Part shown: positions 16,425-27,400 of the stretch, piece by piece
Layout of the letters: every line of letters begins with the position of its first letter
Position numbering within the stretch: position 1 is the first letter of the stretch
NCBI GenBank assembly: GCA_022600195.1
Contig: JAHZKX010000003.1
Location: forward strand, 1 to 64,000
DNA from: Planctomycetota bacterium
Lineage (GTDB): Bacteria > Planctomycetota > Planctomycetia > Planctomycetales > Planctomycetaceae
Direction of reading: 5' to 3'
Length of the DNA: 64,000 nt
Notes under the pieces: generated by a model
Databases searched by the model: none
What the model was told of the DNA's origin: nothing
The model's input: only the letters and a program-made list of their open reading frames with translations
Translations under genes and position numbers: made by a program

Positions 16425-19400
16425 ATGACTTTTAAAAAAATTATGCTCCCGTTGATTCTGCTGTTATTACAGGGAATGACTGTTGCGAAATCCGCACCTA
16501 ATGCAGATGACGAATTTGTCGTCTGGTCAAACAAAACCGGTTTTATCCAACCCTTGATCGTGGTGCAGTTTCATCCCGAAAATGGAACCGGAATCGACTG
16601 GTCAAAGGCGGACAAGCGACCCTGGCATGACTCATCAAATCCAGCTCAAGTCGGATCCGCTGTCAATTTTCTACGTGAGGGCATTGAAAAAATCTGCGGG
16701 CAACGGCTTGACGTCAAAAACTCCAATGATCTCTCGCGCGGGATCGTACTCACAACTCTGGCTGGTGCAACAGATGACATTCGCAAGGACGCCGAAGTTC
16801 AAAAGGCTTTAAAAAACGATGGCAGCGATGCTTACAACGATCGCGAGGCCTATTTCATTCGCAGTGAACAGGATCGTCTCTTGATTGTTGCTAACACGGC
16901 CCAGGGACTTGTCGTAGCCGTTCCGGCATTACTGGAATCGGTCGGTTATGAAATTCTTGGTATGGGACCGAATTGGATTCATGTTCCGGAAAAAGGACGA
17001 GACCGATTGGTATTTCACATCAAGCAAGCGGGCAGGCCAGGCTACTATCTTCGTGGGTTGAATGCGACGAGCGGTCAAGGTTATGGAATGGGCACGATCA
17101 TGGATCCTAAACTGTTGAGTGATCCCTCCGATGAAACAGTTGACATCAGTTATCGACGCTGGATTCTTGGCAGAAGAACCATGACGCGGTCGATGCCTTA
17201 TTTTCCAGGTCATGCATTACAGGGCTACCACCGTAAAGTCGTAGCGCATATTCGAAACACTGGGGATACGGATGGATTCCTGGGTACGGTCAAACTGGGG
17301 CAGGATTCAGAACGTCCCCAGGCTTCCGATGCGAATCGCCGCTGGTTATGGATTAATACGGACCTGAAAGGACAACCAAAAAATGGACTCGTCTTTCACT
17401 CAACAGGGAAAGAATGGAAGCAAGCCAATCTCGCTTCACTTCCCAGGAATCTGGACTTATCGGTTCCAGCCGTCCGTACGATCATACTCGACAACCTCAA
17501 ACGCAAGTCAGACCTGTTTTTTGAAAAGTCTCCTGACAGCGTGTTTGTTTTTGGTACTGATCCGGAAGATGGCAGTGGTTATGCCCAGTTTGCCCAGTTG
17601 CTTAAGAATCCTCAATGGTATCCGCAATACCTTGCCAAGGCGGGAGTGAAATTCGGAAAGCCTTATCTGCTACACAATTTCAATGGATTAGATCAACCGC
17701 GTGAGCAATGGGACCCCAGCGCTCCCAGCGACACCGTGTATGGTTTTAACAATTGGCTACTGCGTGAATACGATCGCTGGATTGATTCTCGACCAGAGCT
17801 GGAACGTGTTACAACAACGGGCCAATCGCGGAAAGGTGCAATACGCTGTAGCTTCTACTGCTATAACTATCATGATGTACCACCGAATTTTAACCCCGAT
17901 CCTCGTATTCGCGTCATGATCGCCAGTTATCCCAAGCACCGCGGGCGTGGCAAGTGGAAAGCGTTTGCATCGCAAATGGATCTCGCGCGGGCATTCCGAG
18001 TGCTGTTGCCTCGTGAGCCTTCAGGCGACTATTGGATTATAAGCCTCTCATACTTTTCGGATGCAACCCTTGATGGGTTAAAGCCACGCTGGGACGCTTC
18101 TCCTCAGTTCCTGGCAAAACGTCAGCAAGAACATTATGACGCTGGGTTCCGCGCACTCAATATGGAGATGGACTACAATTTTGGACGTCTGGGGCTAGGC
18201 TATTACCTGATCTCGAAACTGCTATGGAACCCACATCTTTCATCCGACGAACTTGACGTCATTCGTGATCGTTGGCTTCAGCGTGCCTATGGTTCAGGTT
18301 GGAAACCGATGAAGGAATACTATGATTTTCTCCTTCCCGCGAATTATCCGGTCAATTCGCCGCATGCCTGGTCCCAGGCAATTCGGATGATTGAAGCGGC
18401 CGACAAGTTGATTGACCCCGCGAAAGAACCTGCTGCACAGAGACGCCTGGATGACTTGAAACAGTATTGGTACTTTTACTATCTCGTCGAAACCGGACAA
18501 AACAAAACGTCGTCCCCCGCAATGCGCGCGCTGTTGTGGAAGGGTCAGATGTCTTACATGAATGCGATGCACATGGTTTCGCGCCGCGTGTTCGGTACGA
18601 GAAAAGTTGCGGAAGCTGTTAGTGAATTCCAAAACAGTCCGGCACATTTCACAGCAGATGAAACGGCCCAGTGGTGGGAGAAAATTCTGGACCACTGGAA
18701 GATCATTCCCGTGACACGTTTTGACAAAGCGACTCTGGCAAACGGTCGAAAAGGGAGCGACATCGATCTGAATGATCTCGTGTCGGTGACTGATTTCGGT
18801 AGTGAGCCGAGTCGGCAGGGATTTATTTACAATTCAGGTTATATGCCTGCGCCAACGTTTCTTTGTGTTGCTTCGAATTCTGATGAGGAAATCGGATTTC
18901 AACTTTACTGGCCCGCCGATCCGACAGGCAAAGATCGATTTTACATCGCCCGTGATGTCTCATATGGAATCGACTGCTGGAATACGCAAACCAAAACCTG
19001 GGATGAACTGGTCGATAAAACGATGACTGTGCAACCATCCAAACTGATACAGATTCCTGGCAATAAAAAACAGCATCATTTGGCGACCGTGCGTTACCGT
19101 GTTGCTCAACCTGGAACCTATCGCTTTGAAATTAGTCGTGGTGGCAATTTAGCGTTTCTGACCGATCTTAGCTGGAACCCAAAAACCAACCAGCACGCAG
19201 GCGGTCGATCACTGGCATTTGATGGGACTGCGATTGGACTGACTCAGAGGCCCACTTTTATCTACATTCCGAAAGGAACAAAGAGTCTGGATTTGGAAGT
19301 CTGGGATTCGTACAACAGAAAGTATGTCACCCTCTATCAATCTCTGTCACCATCACGCGGTACGCTATCACGTAAAGTTGATATTAGCGCGCGCCAAACA

Positions 19401-19574
19401 CATCGCATCACACTGAAACCGGAAGAGACCGGCACGATCGCCGAAATCAGCGGTAATGGATTTGCATTTCCAACGCTGTACTCGGTTCCTATGCTGTGGG
19501 CGAAGTCTCCGTCCCAACTGGTCGTTCCGCGTGCGATTGTTGAGGCAGATGGTTTAACGGAACGAAAGAATTGA
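16425..19574 (+). CDS. Large exported protein, DUF4838-like
   Basis: I chose ATG 16425 (1049 residues) because it puts the signal peptide MTFKKIMLPLILLLLQG at the N-terminus; a longer frame from 16371 adds 18 residues. The N-terminal 230 residues (AYNDREAYFIRSEQDRLLIV, LLESVGYEILGMGPNWIHVP) resemble the alpha/beta domain that precedes the barrel in DUF4838 and GH67/GH115-type glycoside hydrolases. The middle (DPEDGSGYAQ, WLLREYDRWIDSRPEL, GFRALNMEMDYNFG) fits a TIM barrel of that kind, and the C-terminus looks like beta-sandwich modules. A carbohydrate-active role in the periplasm or outside the cell is inferred. A hairpin at 19583-19610 follows the stop. Confidence 0.55.
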   Translation: MTFKKIMLPLILLLLQGMTVAKSAPNADDEFVVWSNKTGFIQPLIVVQFHPENGTGIDWSKADKRPWHDSSNPAQVGSAVNFLREGIEKICGQRLDVKNSNDLSRGIVLTTLAGATDDIRKDAEVQKALKNDGSDAYNDREAYFIRSEQDRLLIVANTAQGLVVAVPALLESVGYEILGMGPNWIHVPEKGRDRLVFHIKQAGRPGYYLRGLNATSGQGYGMGTIMDPKLLSDPSDETVDISYRRWILGRRTMTRSMPYFPGHALQGYHRKVVAHIRNTGDTDGFLGTVKLGQDSERPQASDANRRWLWINTDLKGQPKNGLVFHSTGKEWKQANLASLPRNLDLSVPAVRTIILDNLKRKSDLFFEKSPDSVFVFGTDPEDGSGYAQFAQLLKNPQWYPQYLAKAGVKFGKPYLLHNFNGLDQPREQWDPSAPSDTVYGFNNWLLREYDRWIDSRPELERVTTTGQSRKGAIRCSFYCYNYHDVPPNFNPDPRIRVMIASYPKHRGRGKWKAFASQMDLARAFRVLLPREPSGDYWIISLSYFSDATLDGLKPRWDASPQFLAKRQQEHYDAGFRALNMEMDYNFGRLGLGYYLISKLLWNPHLSSDELDVIRDRWLQRAYGSGWKPMKEYYDFLLPANYPVNSPHAWSQAIRMIEAADKLIDPAKEPAAQRRLDDLKQYWYFYYLVETGQNKTSSPAMRALLWKGQMSYMNAMHMVSRRVFGTRKVAEAVSEFQNSPAHFTADETAQWWEKILDHWKIIPVTRFDKATLANGRKGSDIDLNDLVSVTDFGSEPSRQGFIYNSGYMPAPTFLCVASNSDEEIGFQLYWPADPTGKDRFYIARDVSYGIDCWNTQTKTWDELVDKTMTVQPSKLIQIPGNKKQHHLATVRYRVAQPGTYRFEISRGGNLAFLTDLSWNPKTNQHAGGRSLAFDGTAIGLTQRPTFIYIPKGTKSLDLEVWDSYNRKYVTLYQSLSPSRGTLSRKVDISARQTHRITLKPEETGTIAEISGNGFAFPTLYSVPMLWAKSPSQLVVPRAIVEADGLTERKN

Positions 19575-19582
19575 CTTTCAGA

Positions 19583-19610
19583 TTCCAGCCTGTTTTAAAA
19601 GGGGCTGGAA
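19583..19610 (+). terminator. Hairpin after the DUF4838-like gene
   Basis: An 8-bp inverted repeat (TTCCAGCC with GGCTGGAA, loop 12 bases) begins 9 bases after the stop at 19574. No T run follows, so it is only a candidate terminator or transcript-stabilising hairpin. Confidence 0.4.
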
Positions 19611-19805
19611 CACAATTTGTCATGGCGAATTGACAGCTTTGTGGACGTTGAACTCTAATATCACTCTGCTCCCAAATGGGCAGAATACATAAATACGTAT
19701 TGATTTGTCGCCGCAAACAAAGCACAATTCAGGCTGCATTGAGATTGCTTCTATTGAAGAAACGCTCCCCTTCATGCAATACGCACAACCTGAAAGGATG
19801 AATCC

Positions 19806-21116
19806 ATGTTGGTACTCCCCGGTAACCACTATGAATGCTGTGATGGAATCTCTCGCCGCGGTTTTCTGCAGATTGGAGCACTTGCCTTAGGTGGCCTGAC
19901 ACTTCCACAATTATTAAGGGCAGAATCACAATCGAGGGGTAAAGCATCGGGGAAATCGATCATCAATATTTTCCTGAATGGTGGTCCCACGCATATGGAC
20001 ACCTTCGATCTCAAGCCACAGGCGCCTGCAGAATTTCGAGGAGAGTTTCTGCCAATCAAAACAAAATCAAGTGGTTTGGAAATATGTGAATTGATGCCGG
20101 AACTGGCAGCCGTTGGTGACAAATTTTCGATTGTTCGTTCGGTTGATAATTTTAAAAATGAACACAACGCGCGTCAGTCCGATTCTGGCTGGACCATGAG
20201 ATCGTTGAAAAATATCGGAGGTCGTCCCGGAATCGGTTCTGTGATGTCCCAGATTTATGGTCCCTCACAAGTCACGCCGGAAGGAGCCGCTCCAACAAAT
20301 GTTGATTTAAGTAACAGTTCGCGCCCCGGTTTCCTTGGTCCGATGCATTCCGCCTTTCGGCCCAATTCCCGAGCGCGCGCCAATTTAACCCTTGATCGTC
20401 GCATCACACCTGGACGGCTCAATGATCGTGCCCAATTGCTGAAAGACTTGGATGGTATCAAGCGGGACATGGATGCCAGCGGACGAATGTCGGCCATCGA
20501 CAGCTTCACTGAACGGGCGATGGGGATTATCACTTCCGGAAAACTGGCAGACGCGCTGGACACGAGAAAGGAAGACCAAAAAGTCAAAGACATGTATGGT
20601 ATTGGAAGAGACCGTTACTCTCGAGCCAATGAATCATTTTTGAAAGCACGTCGTCTACTCGAAGCAGGCGTACGTTGCGTTTCTTTGAACTTTGGTGGAT
20701 GGGACACGCACCGTAAGAATTTTGACATCATGCGAAAACAGCTTCCCCCGTTGAGTATTGCGTTGTCTGCTTTGATTACTGATCTGGACCGCACCGGGCG
20801 TCTGGATGACACGATTATCATGATGTCAGGTGAATTCGGTCGCACACCACGCATCAATCGAAACGCAGGCCGCGATCACTGGAGCCGAGCCGGGTTCTTT
20901 TTTATTGCTGGTGGCGGCATGCAGCATGGTCAGGCCATTGGTCAAACAAACCGTCTTGGTGAATTCGCTCAGGAACGCCCCGTCAAACTGCAACATATCT
21001 TCCACACGGTCTATCACCAGCTGGGAATTGATGCTGACAATGTCACATTTATCGATCCGAATGGTCGCCCACAATACATTGTGGAAGAGCGTGAACTCAT
21101 TCAAGAATTGATATGA
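19806..21116 (+). CDS. DUF1501 protein, Tat-exported
   Basis: This 436-residue protein has R17-R18-GFLQIGALALGGLTLPQLL as its Tat signal. The body shows FLNGGPTHMDTFDLKP, IVRSVDNFKNEHNARQS, a GGWDTHRKNFD block and the closing MSGEFGRTPRINRNAGRDHWSRAGF, all diagnostic for DUF1501. An AAAGGA site lies 7 bases before the ATG, which fixes the start. Unlike the copy at 767-2200 it has no PSCyt1 partner next to it; its neighbour is the DUF4838-like gene upstream. It is presumed to be a periplasmic enzyme of the alkaline-phosphatase fold. The substrate is unknown. Confidence 0.9.
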   Translation: MLVLPGNHYECCDGISRRGFLQIGALALGGLTLPQLLRAESQSRGKASGKSIINIFLNGGPTHMDTFDLKPQAPAEFRGEFLPIKTKSSGLEICELMPELAAVGDKFSIVRSVDNFKNEHNARQSDSGWTMRSLKNIGGRPGIGSVMSQIYGPSQVTPEGAAPTNVDLSNSSRPGFLGPMHSAFRPNSRARANLTLDRRITPGRLNDRAQLLKDLDGIKRDMDASGRMSAIDSFTERAMGIITSGKLADALDTRKEDQKVKDMYGIGRDRYSRANESFLKARRLLEAGVRCVSLNFGGWDTHRKNFDIMRKQLPPLSIALSALITDLDRTGRLDDTIIMMSGEFGRTPRINRNAGRDHWSRAGFFFIAGGGMQHGQAIGQTNRLGEFAQERPVKLQHIFHTVYHQLGIDADNVTFIDPNGRPQYIVEERELIQELI

Positions 21117-21461
21117 TAGGACTTATGCGATTCCGTTAAACAATGACTCCTGACTTCCGCTGGGGTCAATGCAGCTGCACAACATCCCAATCAGGAGACA
21201 CACTGATTGCCGTCGTCCCGTGCAAAATACTCTTCGAAACGACTCGTACGCGGACTGATTCTGGAAGTTGTGAAACCAAAGGAGCTTACAAAAGTCTATT
21301 AAAACCTTAAGGCTGATATCGGCGATGGAAACAAAGTGCAAGTGCTGAGTCTGACTGCGGATGAGGCTCCGCTGAATATTTTACCGTACGCGACAACAGG
21401 GTCTGAGTTGCCAGGCTGAAATGGAAAAAAACGAACGAAGAGTTCAGTTGATTTCCACATT
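21117..21461. other. Gap with repeat copy and a coding-like remnant
   Basis: It contains the second copy of the 39-bp repeat (21250-21288). In the same plus-strand frame, after a TAA, lies a remnant reading NLKADIGDGNKVQVLSLTADEAPLN that stops at about 21419. It looks like the 3' part of a decayed gene; the family is not recognised. No promoter or terminator is clear. Confidence 0.3.
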
Positions 21462-22937
21462 TTATTGCGAGGCGGAGACTTTACCTGGTGGTCGGTAGAT
21501 CCGGAAAGCTTTAATTGGCAGTTTGCCTTTTGCCTGCGGCGTGAGTGTCAGACTGTGATCACCATTTTTCATTCCCTGCGCGAGCACCGTGGAATATTCT
21601 TTGGAAGGATCCATGACAGCCGGAGATTCCCAGATGTCCATAAAGAGCGGCTTGGTTTCCCATGTGACTTTGTAGTCTTTGGGAAGGGTTTGTTTTCGAT
21701 AACGCAGCGACCAGTTCACCATCCACATATTGGGTTCGATCACAACGCGACCGGACCTGGAAATAAAACGCGTTTTGTGATCCCCACTTCCATCGGGCCC
21801 CGTTTTGGAACCACTGACTTCATAGCGCAGAACATCGTTTTCAAGATCGCATTCGAGGATGCGGGCGGTCCAGGTTTCCACCAGTAGAGGGGATTGATGA
21901 TTGATTCGATTGAAGGCCGGGCGCCCCGCGACAGGTGTGGGACTGGGGCGGGTGTGATAGTAGAGGTCCGGGAATTGTGAGGGTGATTTCCCGTCAAGCA
22001 TTACGGCGGCTTTGGCTTCGTCTGCGGGAGCCGCGATCACATCGATGCGGTTTCCATTGAAATTCAGGGTCAGGGAGCCGTCGTCTTTGTGCTGGATACG
22101 GGGATCATTCACTGGTATGTCGGTGACGAGGTTTTTCCATTTGTCATCGGGAAAGGCAGGATCATAGCGCAGATGCGGTTTGATCAGTTCGGCGATAAGG
22201 AAGTTCCCTAATTGATTCGGGTGAACCGTGTCGCGCAGGGTGTCTTTCACGACCAGGTTATTTTTTTTTAGATAGCGTTGCATGCCTGTGCGAACGTCGG
22301 CCACTTCACAATCGAGTTCCTTGCCCAGACGATGGTAGAGATCTGAAATCGCCTGATCCTGCGCGTCTTTCGCCAGCACGTCAGGATGTTGTGGGTCGCC
22401 GTCTGGCGGGACTGACTTCGGCCACCGCAGGTTACTGGTCCAGAGTAACACCTCGGCGGTAGTGCGTTCGCGGATGCGGCGGATGATTTTTTCCTGTTGA
22501 CCGCTTTCAATCCCACCCCATACGTGAAAGATCACCAGATCAGGGTAGAAAGGATAGAGATCAAATTCTGCGGTGTTGATCAGGACCGGGCCACCATAAC
22601 CTCCAATGGCTCGATTTTCGATTTCGAGGTCGGCGTGCGGAAAACGTTTGCGCAGGTCATCAGCAACGACTTCCCACCATGGATTTCGAGTGACGGATTG
22701 TCCGTAGAAAAGGATACGTACACGATTGCGTTTTTCCGTTGAGCTTGTTGCCAGCAGTGTCATTGTGCGCTGAATCTTAGCGCCGAAAGTAACTGGTTTA
22801 CCGGCGGGTTCCGCCTTCGCGAATTTTGAGGTTCTCTGTGCGTTCAGGTCAGGGCTGAAAGCGGTAAGAGCAATAGACAGGATCAGCGCTGACTTTAGGA
22901 GAGATACAGAACTGAAATTGTTGGTGAATGAAGTCAT
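21462..22937 (-). CDS. Exported SGNH/GDSL-type hydrolase
   Basis: The product has 491 residues with a signal peptide (about 1-33, ending LNAQ). The SGNH blocks visible are block I ILFYGQSVTRNPWW (nucleophile Ser in GQS), block II NRAIGGYGG (oxyanion Gly) and block V DTVHPNQLGN (Asp and His of the triad). Block III reads FHVWGGIES, so the usual GxND asparagine is not obvious. The C-terminal 230 residues look like a beta-sandwich accessory domain. It probably removes acetyl or other ester groups from a polysaccharide outside the cytoplasm. It is convergent with the DUF1501 gene at 19806 and stands alone. Confidence 0.75.
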   Translation of the reverse strand: MTSFTNNFSSVSLLKSALILSIALTAFSPDLNAQRTSKFAKAEPAGKPVTFGAKIQRTMTLLATSSTEKRNRVRILFYGQSVTRNPWWEVVADDLRKRFPHADLEIENRAIGGYGGPVLINTAEFDLYPFYPDLVIFHVWGGIESGQQEKIIRRIRERTTAEVLLWTSNLRWPKSVPPDGDPQHPDVLAKDAQDQAISDLYHRLGKELDCEVADVRTGMQRYLKKNNLVVKDTLRDTVHPNQLGNFLIAELIKPHLRYDPAFPDDKWKNLVTDIPVNDPRIQHKDDGSLTLNFNGNRIDVIAAPADEAKAAVMLDGKSPSQFPDLYYHTRPSPTPVAGRPAFNRINHQSPLLVETWTARILECDLENDVLRYEVSGSKTGPDGSGDHKTRFISRSGRVVIEPNMWMVNWSLRYRKQTLPKDYKVTWETKPLFMDIWESPAVMDPSKEYSTVLAQGMKNGDHSLTLTPQAKGKLPIKAFRIYRPPGKVSASQ

Positions 22938-23266
22938 TTGGGAGCGTAATTCCGGAATATTTGGCTGAGAAGTCTTTCCATCCAGTCTATTTGATTCGGG
23001 CGCTAGAACGCAAGGTTGGGTGCGTGTGGAATTATGTTCTCAAGGGAGGAGTACGGAAAGTAGCTTAATCAATCGCTACATAGATTTCCTGAGTTTGGTC
23101 CTACTCGTCCCTGGACATCTCAGCAACTCATACGATTTATGCAATTGTAGAAAACCAACGTTTTTCGGGTCTATGTTTTTTGGTACTGTTCAGGGCATAC
23201 CATTAAACATTCCTTGAAGGTTTCTGAAACTGCCAGCGGCTAAATTGCTTAGAGTATCTACGAGTT
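22938..23266. other. Gap without recognisable features
   Basis: This gap lies between the SGNH hydrolase start and the end of the biosynthetic locus. A 65-codon frame at 23020-23217 has no ribosome site, no family motif and no conserved-looking segment. No hairpin with a T run is seen at the 3' end of the enolase gene. Confidence 0.3.
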
Positions 23267-24379
23267 TTATGGTTTGATCATCAATCGGCGGATCGTCAGC
23301 TCGTTCAGCATCTTGTCGTCAACATCGACTCCAATTCCCGGTCCGGTGGGGATGCGGGCATAAGCATCAGAGAGTTCAAACTGGTTGATCGGGACAAAAT
23401 GATCCATTGTTTCCTGAATCAACTCGATCCCATGGTCTGTTGGATACTTGAAGCCCGGAAGTGTGGCGAGTGCCAGCTCGCTTGCCATTGAAATACCTGA
23501 ACCGGTTCGGCGTCCACACCATAGCGGGATCCGTCGCTCGTGACACCAGTCGTGAATCAGTTTGGCTTTGGAGAGTCCGCCGACACGACCAACTTTAATG
23601 TTCACGATTTGACAGGCGGCAAATGTGACAGCATTCTCAACCATCGCCAGGTCATGTGCACCTTCATCGAGACACAGTGGGGTGTTGATTCGCCTTGCTA
23701 ACTCCTTGTGATGGACGAGGTCAAGCGGTGGCAAAGGTTGTTCGAGCATAAGCATATCGAATCGATCCAAACTTGTTAAGTGGTCGATATGTTCTGGAAA
23801 ATAAGCTGCATTCGCATCAGCCATTAACGTGATGCTGCCGAAGTGTTTGCGAATCAGGGCGAGCGGTTGATCATCCCAACCCGGTTGTACTTTGATTTTG
23901 ATTCTTCGAATCCCCTGTGCCAATGCGGATTCTATATCAGCGATGTATTCTTGAGTGCTTGAAGCAATTGAATGACTGGTCCCGACTTCGACGGTTTCTC
24001 CTTTCCCGCCGAGGAGTTGTTGGATTGACTGCCCGCGTTGCTTGCCAAGAAGATCCCAGTACAGATGTTCGACTGCAGCCTTGGCGTATTCGTGACCGCG
24101 GATTGATTGCCACGTCTGACAAACATCCTCTATCGAGTCGAACGACTTCCCCAATACCAGAGGCAGTAAAACTTCAGAGATCATTTCCCAGACGGTGCCG
24201 ACAGTCTCAAAAGCGTAAAATGGACGAGCATCGATGTTGGCTTCACCATAAACGGTCAAACCGTCTGCTTTGCCTAACAGAACAACAAACTCGCGCGCAG
24301 TGATTGCTCCAAGGCTAATTCGGAATGGATGTGCCAGCCGCCGACGAACATGTAGTAACTCAACTCGATCCAGTATCAT
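23267..24379 (-). CDS. Enolase-superfamily enzyme (OSBS/N-acylamino acid racemase-like)
   Basis: This 370-residue member of the muconate-lactonizing subgroup has every catalytic landmark: K161-x-K163 (IKIKVQPG), metal ligands D188 (MADAN), E213 (LEQPL) and D238 (CLDEG), and the second-face base K262 (NIKVGRVGG). Such enzymes are o-succinylbenzoate synthases, N-acylamino acid racemases, dipeptide epimerases or cycloisomerases. The closing loop reads GRRTGSGISMA rather than the GGMxETG of typical OSBS, so the substrate is open. No other menaquinone gene is near. It lies 84 bases after the RND pump gene, on the same strand as the whole biosynthetic locus, with an AGGA site before the ATG. It may tailor the product or simply be a neighbour. 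Confidence 0.75.
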   Translation of the reverse strand: MILDRVELLHVRRRLAHPFRISLGAITAREFVVLLGKADGLTVYGEANIDARPFYAFETVGTVWEMISEVLLPLVLGKSFDSIEDVCQTWQSIRGHEYAKAAVEHLYWDLLGKQRGQSIQQLLGGKGETVEVGTSHSIASSTQEYIADIESALAQGIRRIKIKVQPGWDDQPLALIRKHFGSITLMADANAAYFPEHIDHLTSLDRFDMLMLEQPLPPLDLVHHKELARRINTPLCLDEGAHDLAMVENAVTFAACQIVNIKVGRVGGLSKAKLIHDWCHERRIPLWCGRRTGSGISMASELALATLPGFKYPTDHGIELIQETMDHFVPINQFELSDAYARIPTGPGIGVDVDDKMLNELTIRRLMIKP

Positions 24380-24463
24380 TAATTTTCCTGGGGTAGAAAG
24401 ACGTTTGACGACTACCCGAAGTCCTCTTTGAAACCTATCTCGATTATTTACGAACGATAATTT

Positions 24464-27400
24464 CTAAGTCATGTGTTCGCTCATATTTGAAGTAATGCGA
24501 TTGCGTGGTCTCATAATGACATAAGCTGCAGGTACGAAATAAAGGGCTAAGAGCGTCGCTCCACCAACACCACCTGCAATGGTAATTGCCAGCGGTGGCC
24601 AAAAATCGCCGCCACTGAGAATTAATGGCAAGAACCCCGCGATCGTTGTGAATGTGGTTGAAAGCACATGCCGGGTACAACTATTTACAACGTTCACAAT
24701 TGCCACTACATCGCCACGACTCGCGTCAGGATCAGCTCGTATTCCGGCCATCACCACAATCGAATCGTTGACGGCAAGCCCCATCAATCCCATCGTACCG
24801 AGAATTGCCATGAATCCAAATGGATAACCAAAATACCACAAGGAAGCCGGTCCTAAACCAACGGCTAACCCGGCGACTGAAGCAATAATAAAAGCGATCC
24901 TAAATGAACGGAAAGAAACAACTAAGATTAAGACTATCAGCGAAATTAATATTGCAGCGTCTGCAATCAAATTTGTGACTGCTTCATTTCTGGCAGCTGT
25001 TTCTCCTGCAAAATCGATTGCGTATCCGGCCGGAAGCTGGAAATTAGATTGTTTTAAACGCTTACGAAAATCAGCCAACACAACCGCTGGTAATTTTCCT
25101 GCGGAAATGTACGCTTTCAATTCATTTGTATTCTCACCATTGATGCGTGTAATTGTAGCGATGTCTGCATCTAGTTGAAAATCAGCAATTGCAGACAATG
25201 GAGGGCCCTCAGAAGTAATAATTTTCCCACGTTCTGACATCCGAGGTCGTGTTGGCTGAATTATTAAACCCTGTAATTGGTCAAGATCCATTTCTTCAGT
25301 TTCAGCAATACGGACCATCACAGGAATGACATATTCACGATGTCGAATTGTTCCCGCTTCGACTCCCTCTAATGCTGCATAAAGCTGGCGAGTGACATCG
25401 GACCGAGAAAGTCCCGACGCGTTCAATTTGTCTTCGTCAAAATTGAGTTCCAAACTGGTCGTCACTTCTCCCAAATCAGACCGAGTATAAATCACATCAG
25501 GAGTTTCACTTAAAGTTTGTCGCAATTCTGTGCCAAGCTGTTCCAAAACTCGCAGGTCTGGACCCTTTATAAGAATCTCGACTGGGGCATCTACGGGAGG
25601 CCCCTGCTCCAGCTGTCGAACTAAAATACGCGCATCATGATTTGATTGGCTCAATTTGGTTTGCATGTCTCTAACAAAACGGGACGTGTTCAAACCAGAT
25701 GCAAGATCAAGAAACGCCTGCGCATAGTATGCCGCATGCTGTCGGCGGGGGACAATGTTATAATAAAAACTGGGAGCACTCTCCCCAATAAACCAATTCG
25801 TATGTAAAACACCCGGCTCGCTTTTAATTTGCTCATTTAAAGATTTTATGACGTCCCGAGTTTGTTGCTGCGAAGTACCGACGGGCAGTTCGACTTCAAC
25901 CTGAATTTGATTACGATCTGAAGCAGGAAAAAATTGCTCCGGTAATTGATTCGCTTGAACAAACCCCAGGATCGGCAACCCAATGCCCACCATCAATCCT
26001 AATATCGGGTGTTGACATACGATGAAAATAGAACGCCGATACATTTTTGCAAACAAAGGAATTGACAATCCCACTGCCTGCCTCGTTTGCCCTGTATTTT
26101 CATTAGGCTTTCCAGAGAACATCCCAATCAAAGCAGGTACGACAGTCAGGGCGAGCAGTAAAGATGCATTGATTGCCAGAATCACACTCACTGCGATCGT
26201 TCCCACGAATTCTCCAGGTGGACCAGGTAACATCGCGATTGGTAAAAATGCAAGTGTTGTGGTCAGCGTTGAACACAGTAATGGCATAGTTAAATGCTTC
26301 ACTGCTTGATCAATCGCAGTCGAAATTGATAAACCCGATCGCATGCGTTGCCGACACTCGTCGACCATCACGATTGCGTTATCAATCAACAATCCCAGCG
26401 CGATCACTAATCCGGTAATCGACATTTGGTGAATCGGAATTTTCAGTAGCCTTAACCCAGCGAGCACAATCAAGGCCGTCAGTGGTAATGCTAATCCGAT
26501 GACTGTTGCACTACGCCAATCCATCATCAAAATAATGACAATCATCACTGCAAGCATCCCCAGTAAAAGATTACTAAGCAGTTGCACCATGCGATGTTCG
26601 ACGAACGGTCGCTGAGAAAAGATGACGTTTAATCGGACATCTTCCGGTAGCTGTTTTTTTAAATCGAGCAATACTCGATCGAGACTGTCAGACCAACGAT
26701 CAACGCGAAAGTCATCACGCACATAAGAACAAATCACGATTGCAGATTGTTCATCAATTAACGCTGCATTGATGGGCTTCGACTCGCTTTGGATTGTCAC
26801 TTTTGCTAGATCAGACAATTTGATCGATTCATCGTCTCCTCTCAGCTTAATGATTGTCTCTTTCAAACCTGCCAGGGAATCGAACTGGTCCCCGTAGGTA
26901 ATGGGACGTTCGATTTGATCCTGCATGAGCGTACCGGCTGGATGACGAGGTTGACTCTTCTCAATTTGCTGACTCAATGACCCAACAGTCAGCCCCGTCA
27001 ATGCAAGTTTGTTAACATCCACCTCAACGACAACTTCTTCACCTGGATCACCATAGATTCGTGTCCTTTCCGTTCCTGCCAATCGGTCAATTTTGGCCTG
27101 CAAATCAAACGCGATCCTTCGCAGTGTGAAGAAATCCGCGGGGTCTCCAGAACGTGAAGTCAACGCCACCATCGCCGCATAGGATTTCATTTCAGCGATA
27201 CGGATTTCGGGCGGCAATGCCTGCTCTGGTAAAGTTGATTCGGCTTGCTCGATTTTGTCGCGCACACGAGACCAGACTTCAGGGATATCCAATACAGAAT
27301 CTCTAAGTTCTAGTTTGATTAGCGAAATGCCTGGTCGGGAACGAGCTTGAATCGTTTTGATTTCGGCAATACTACGAATCGCATGCTCGATTTTTGTTGT

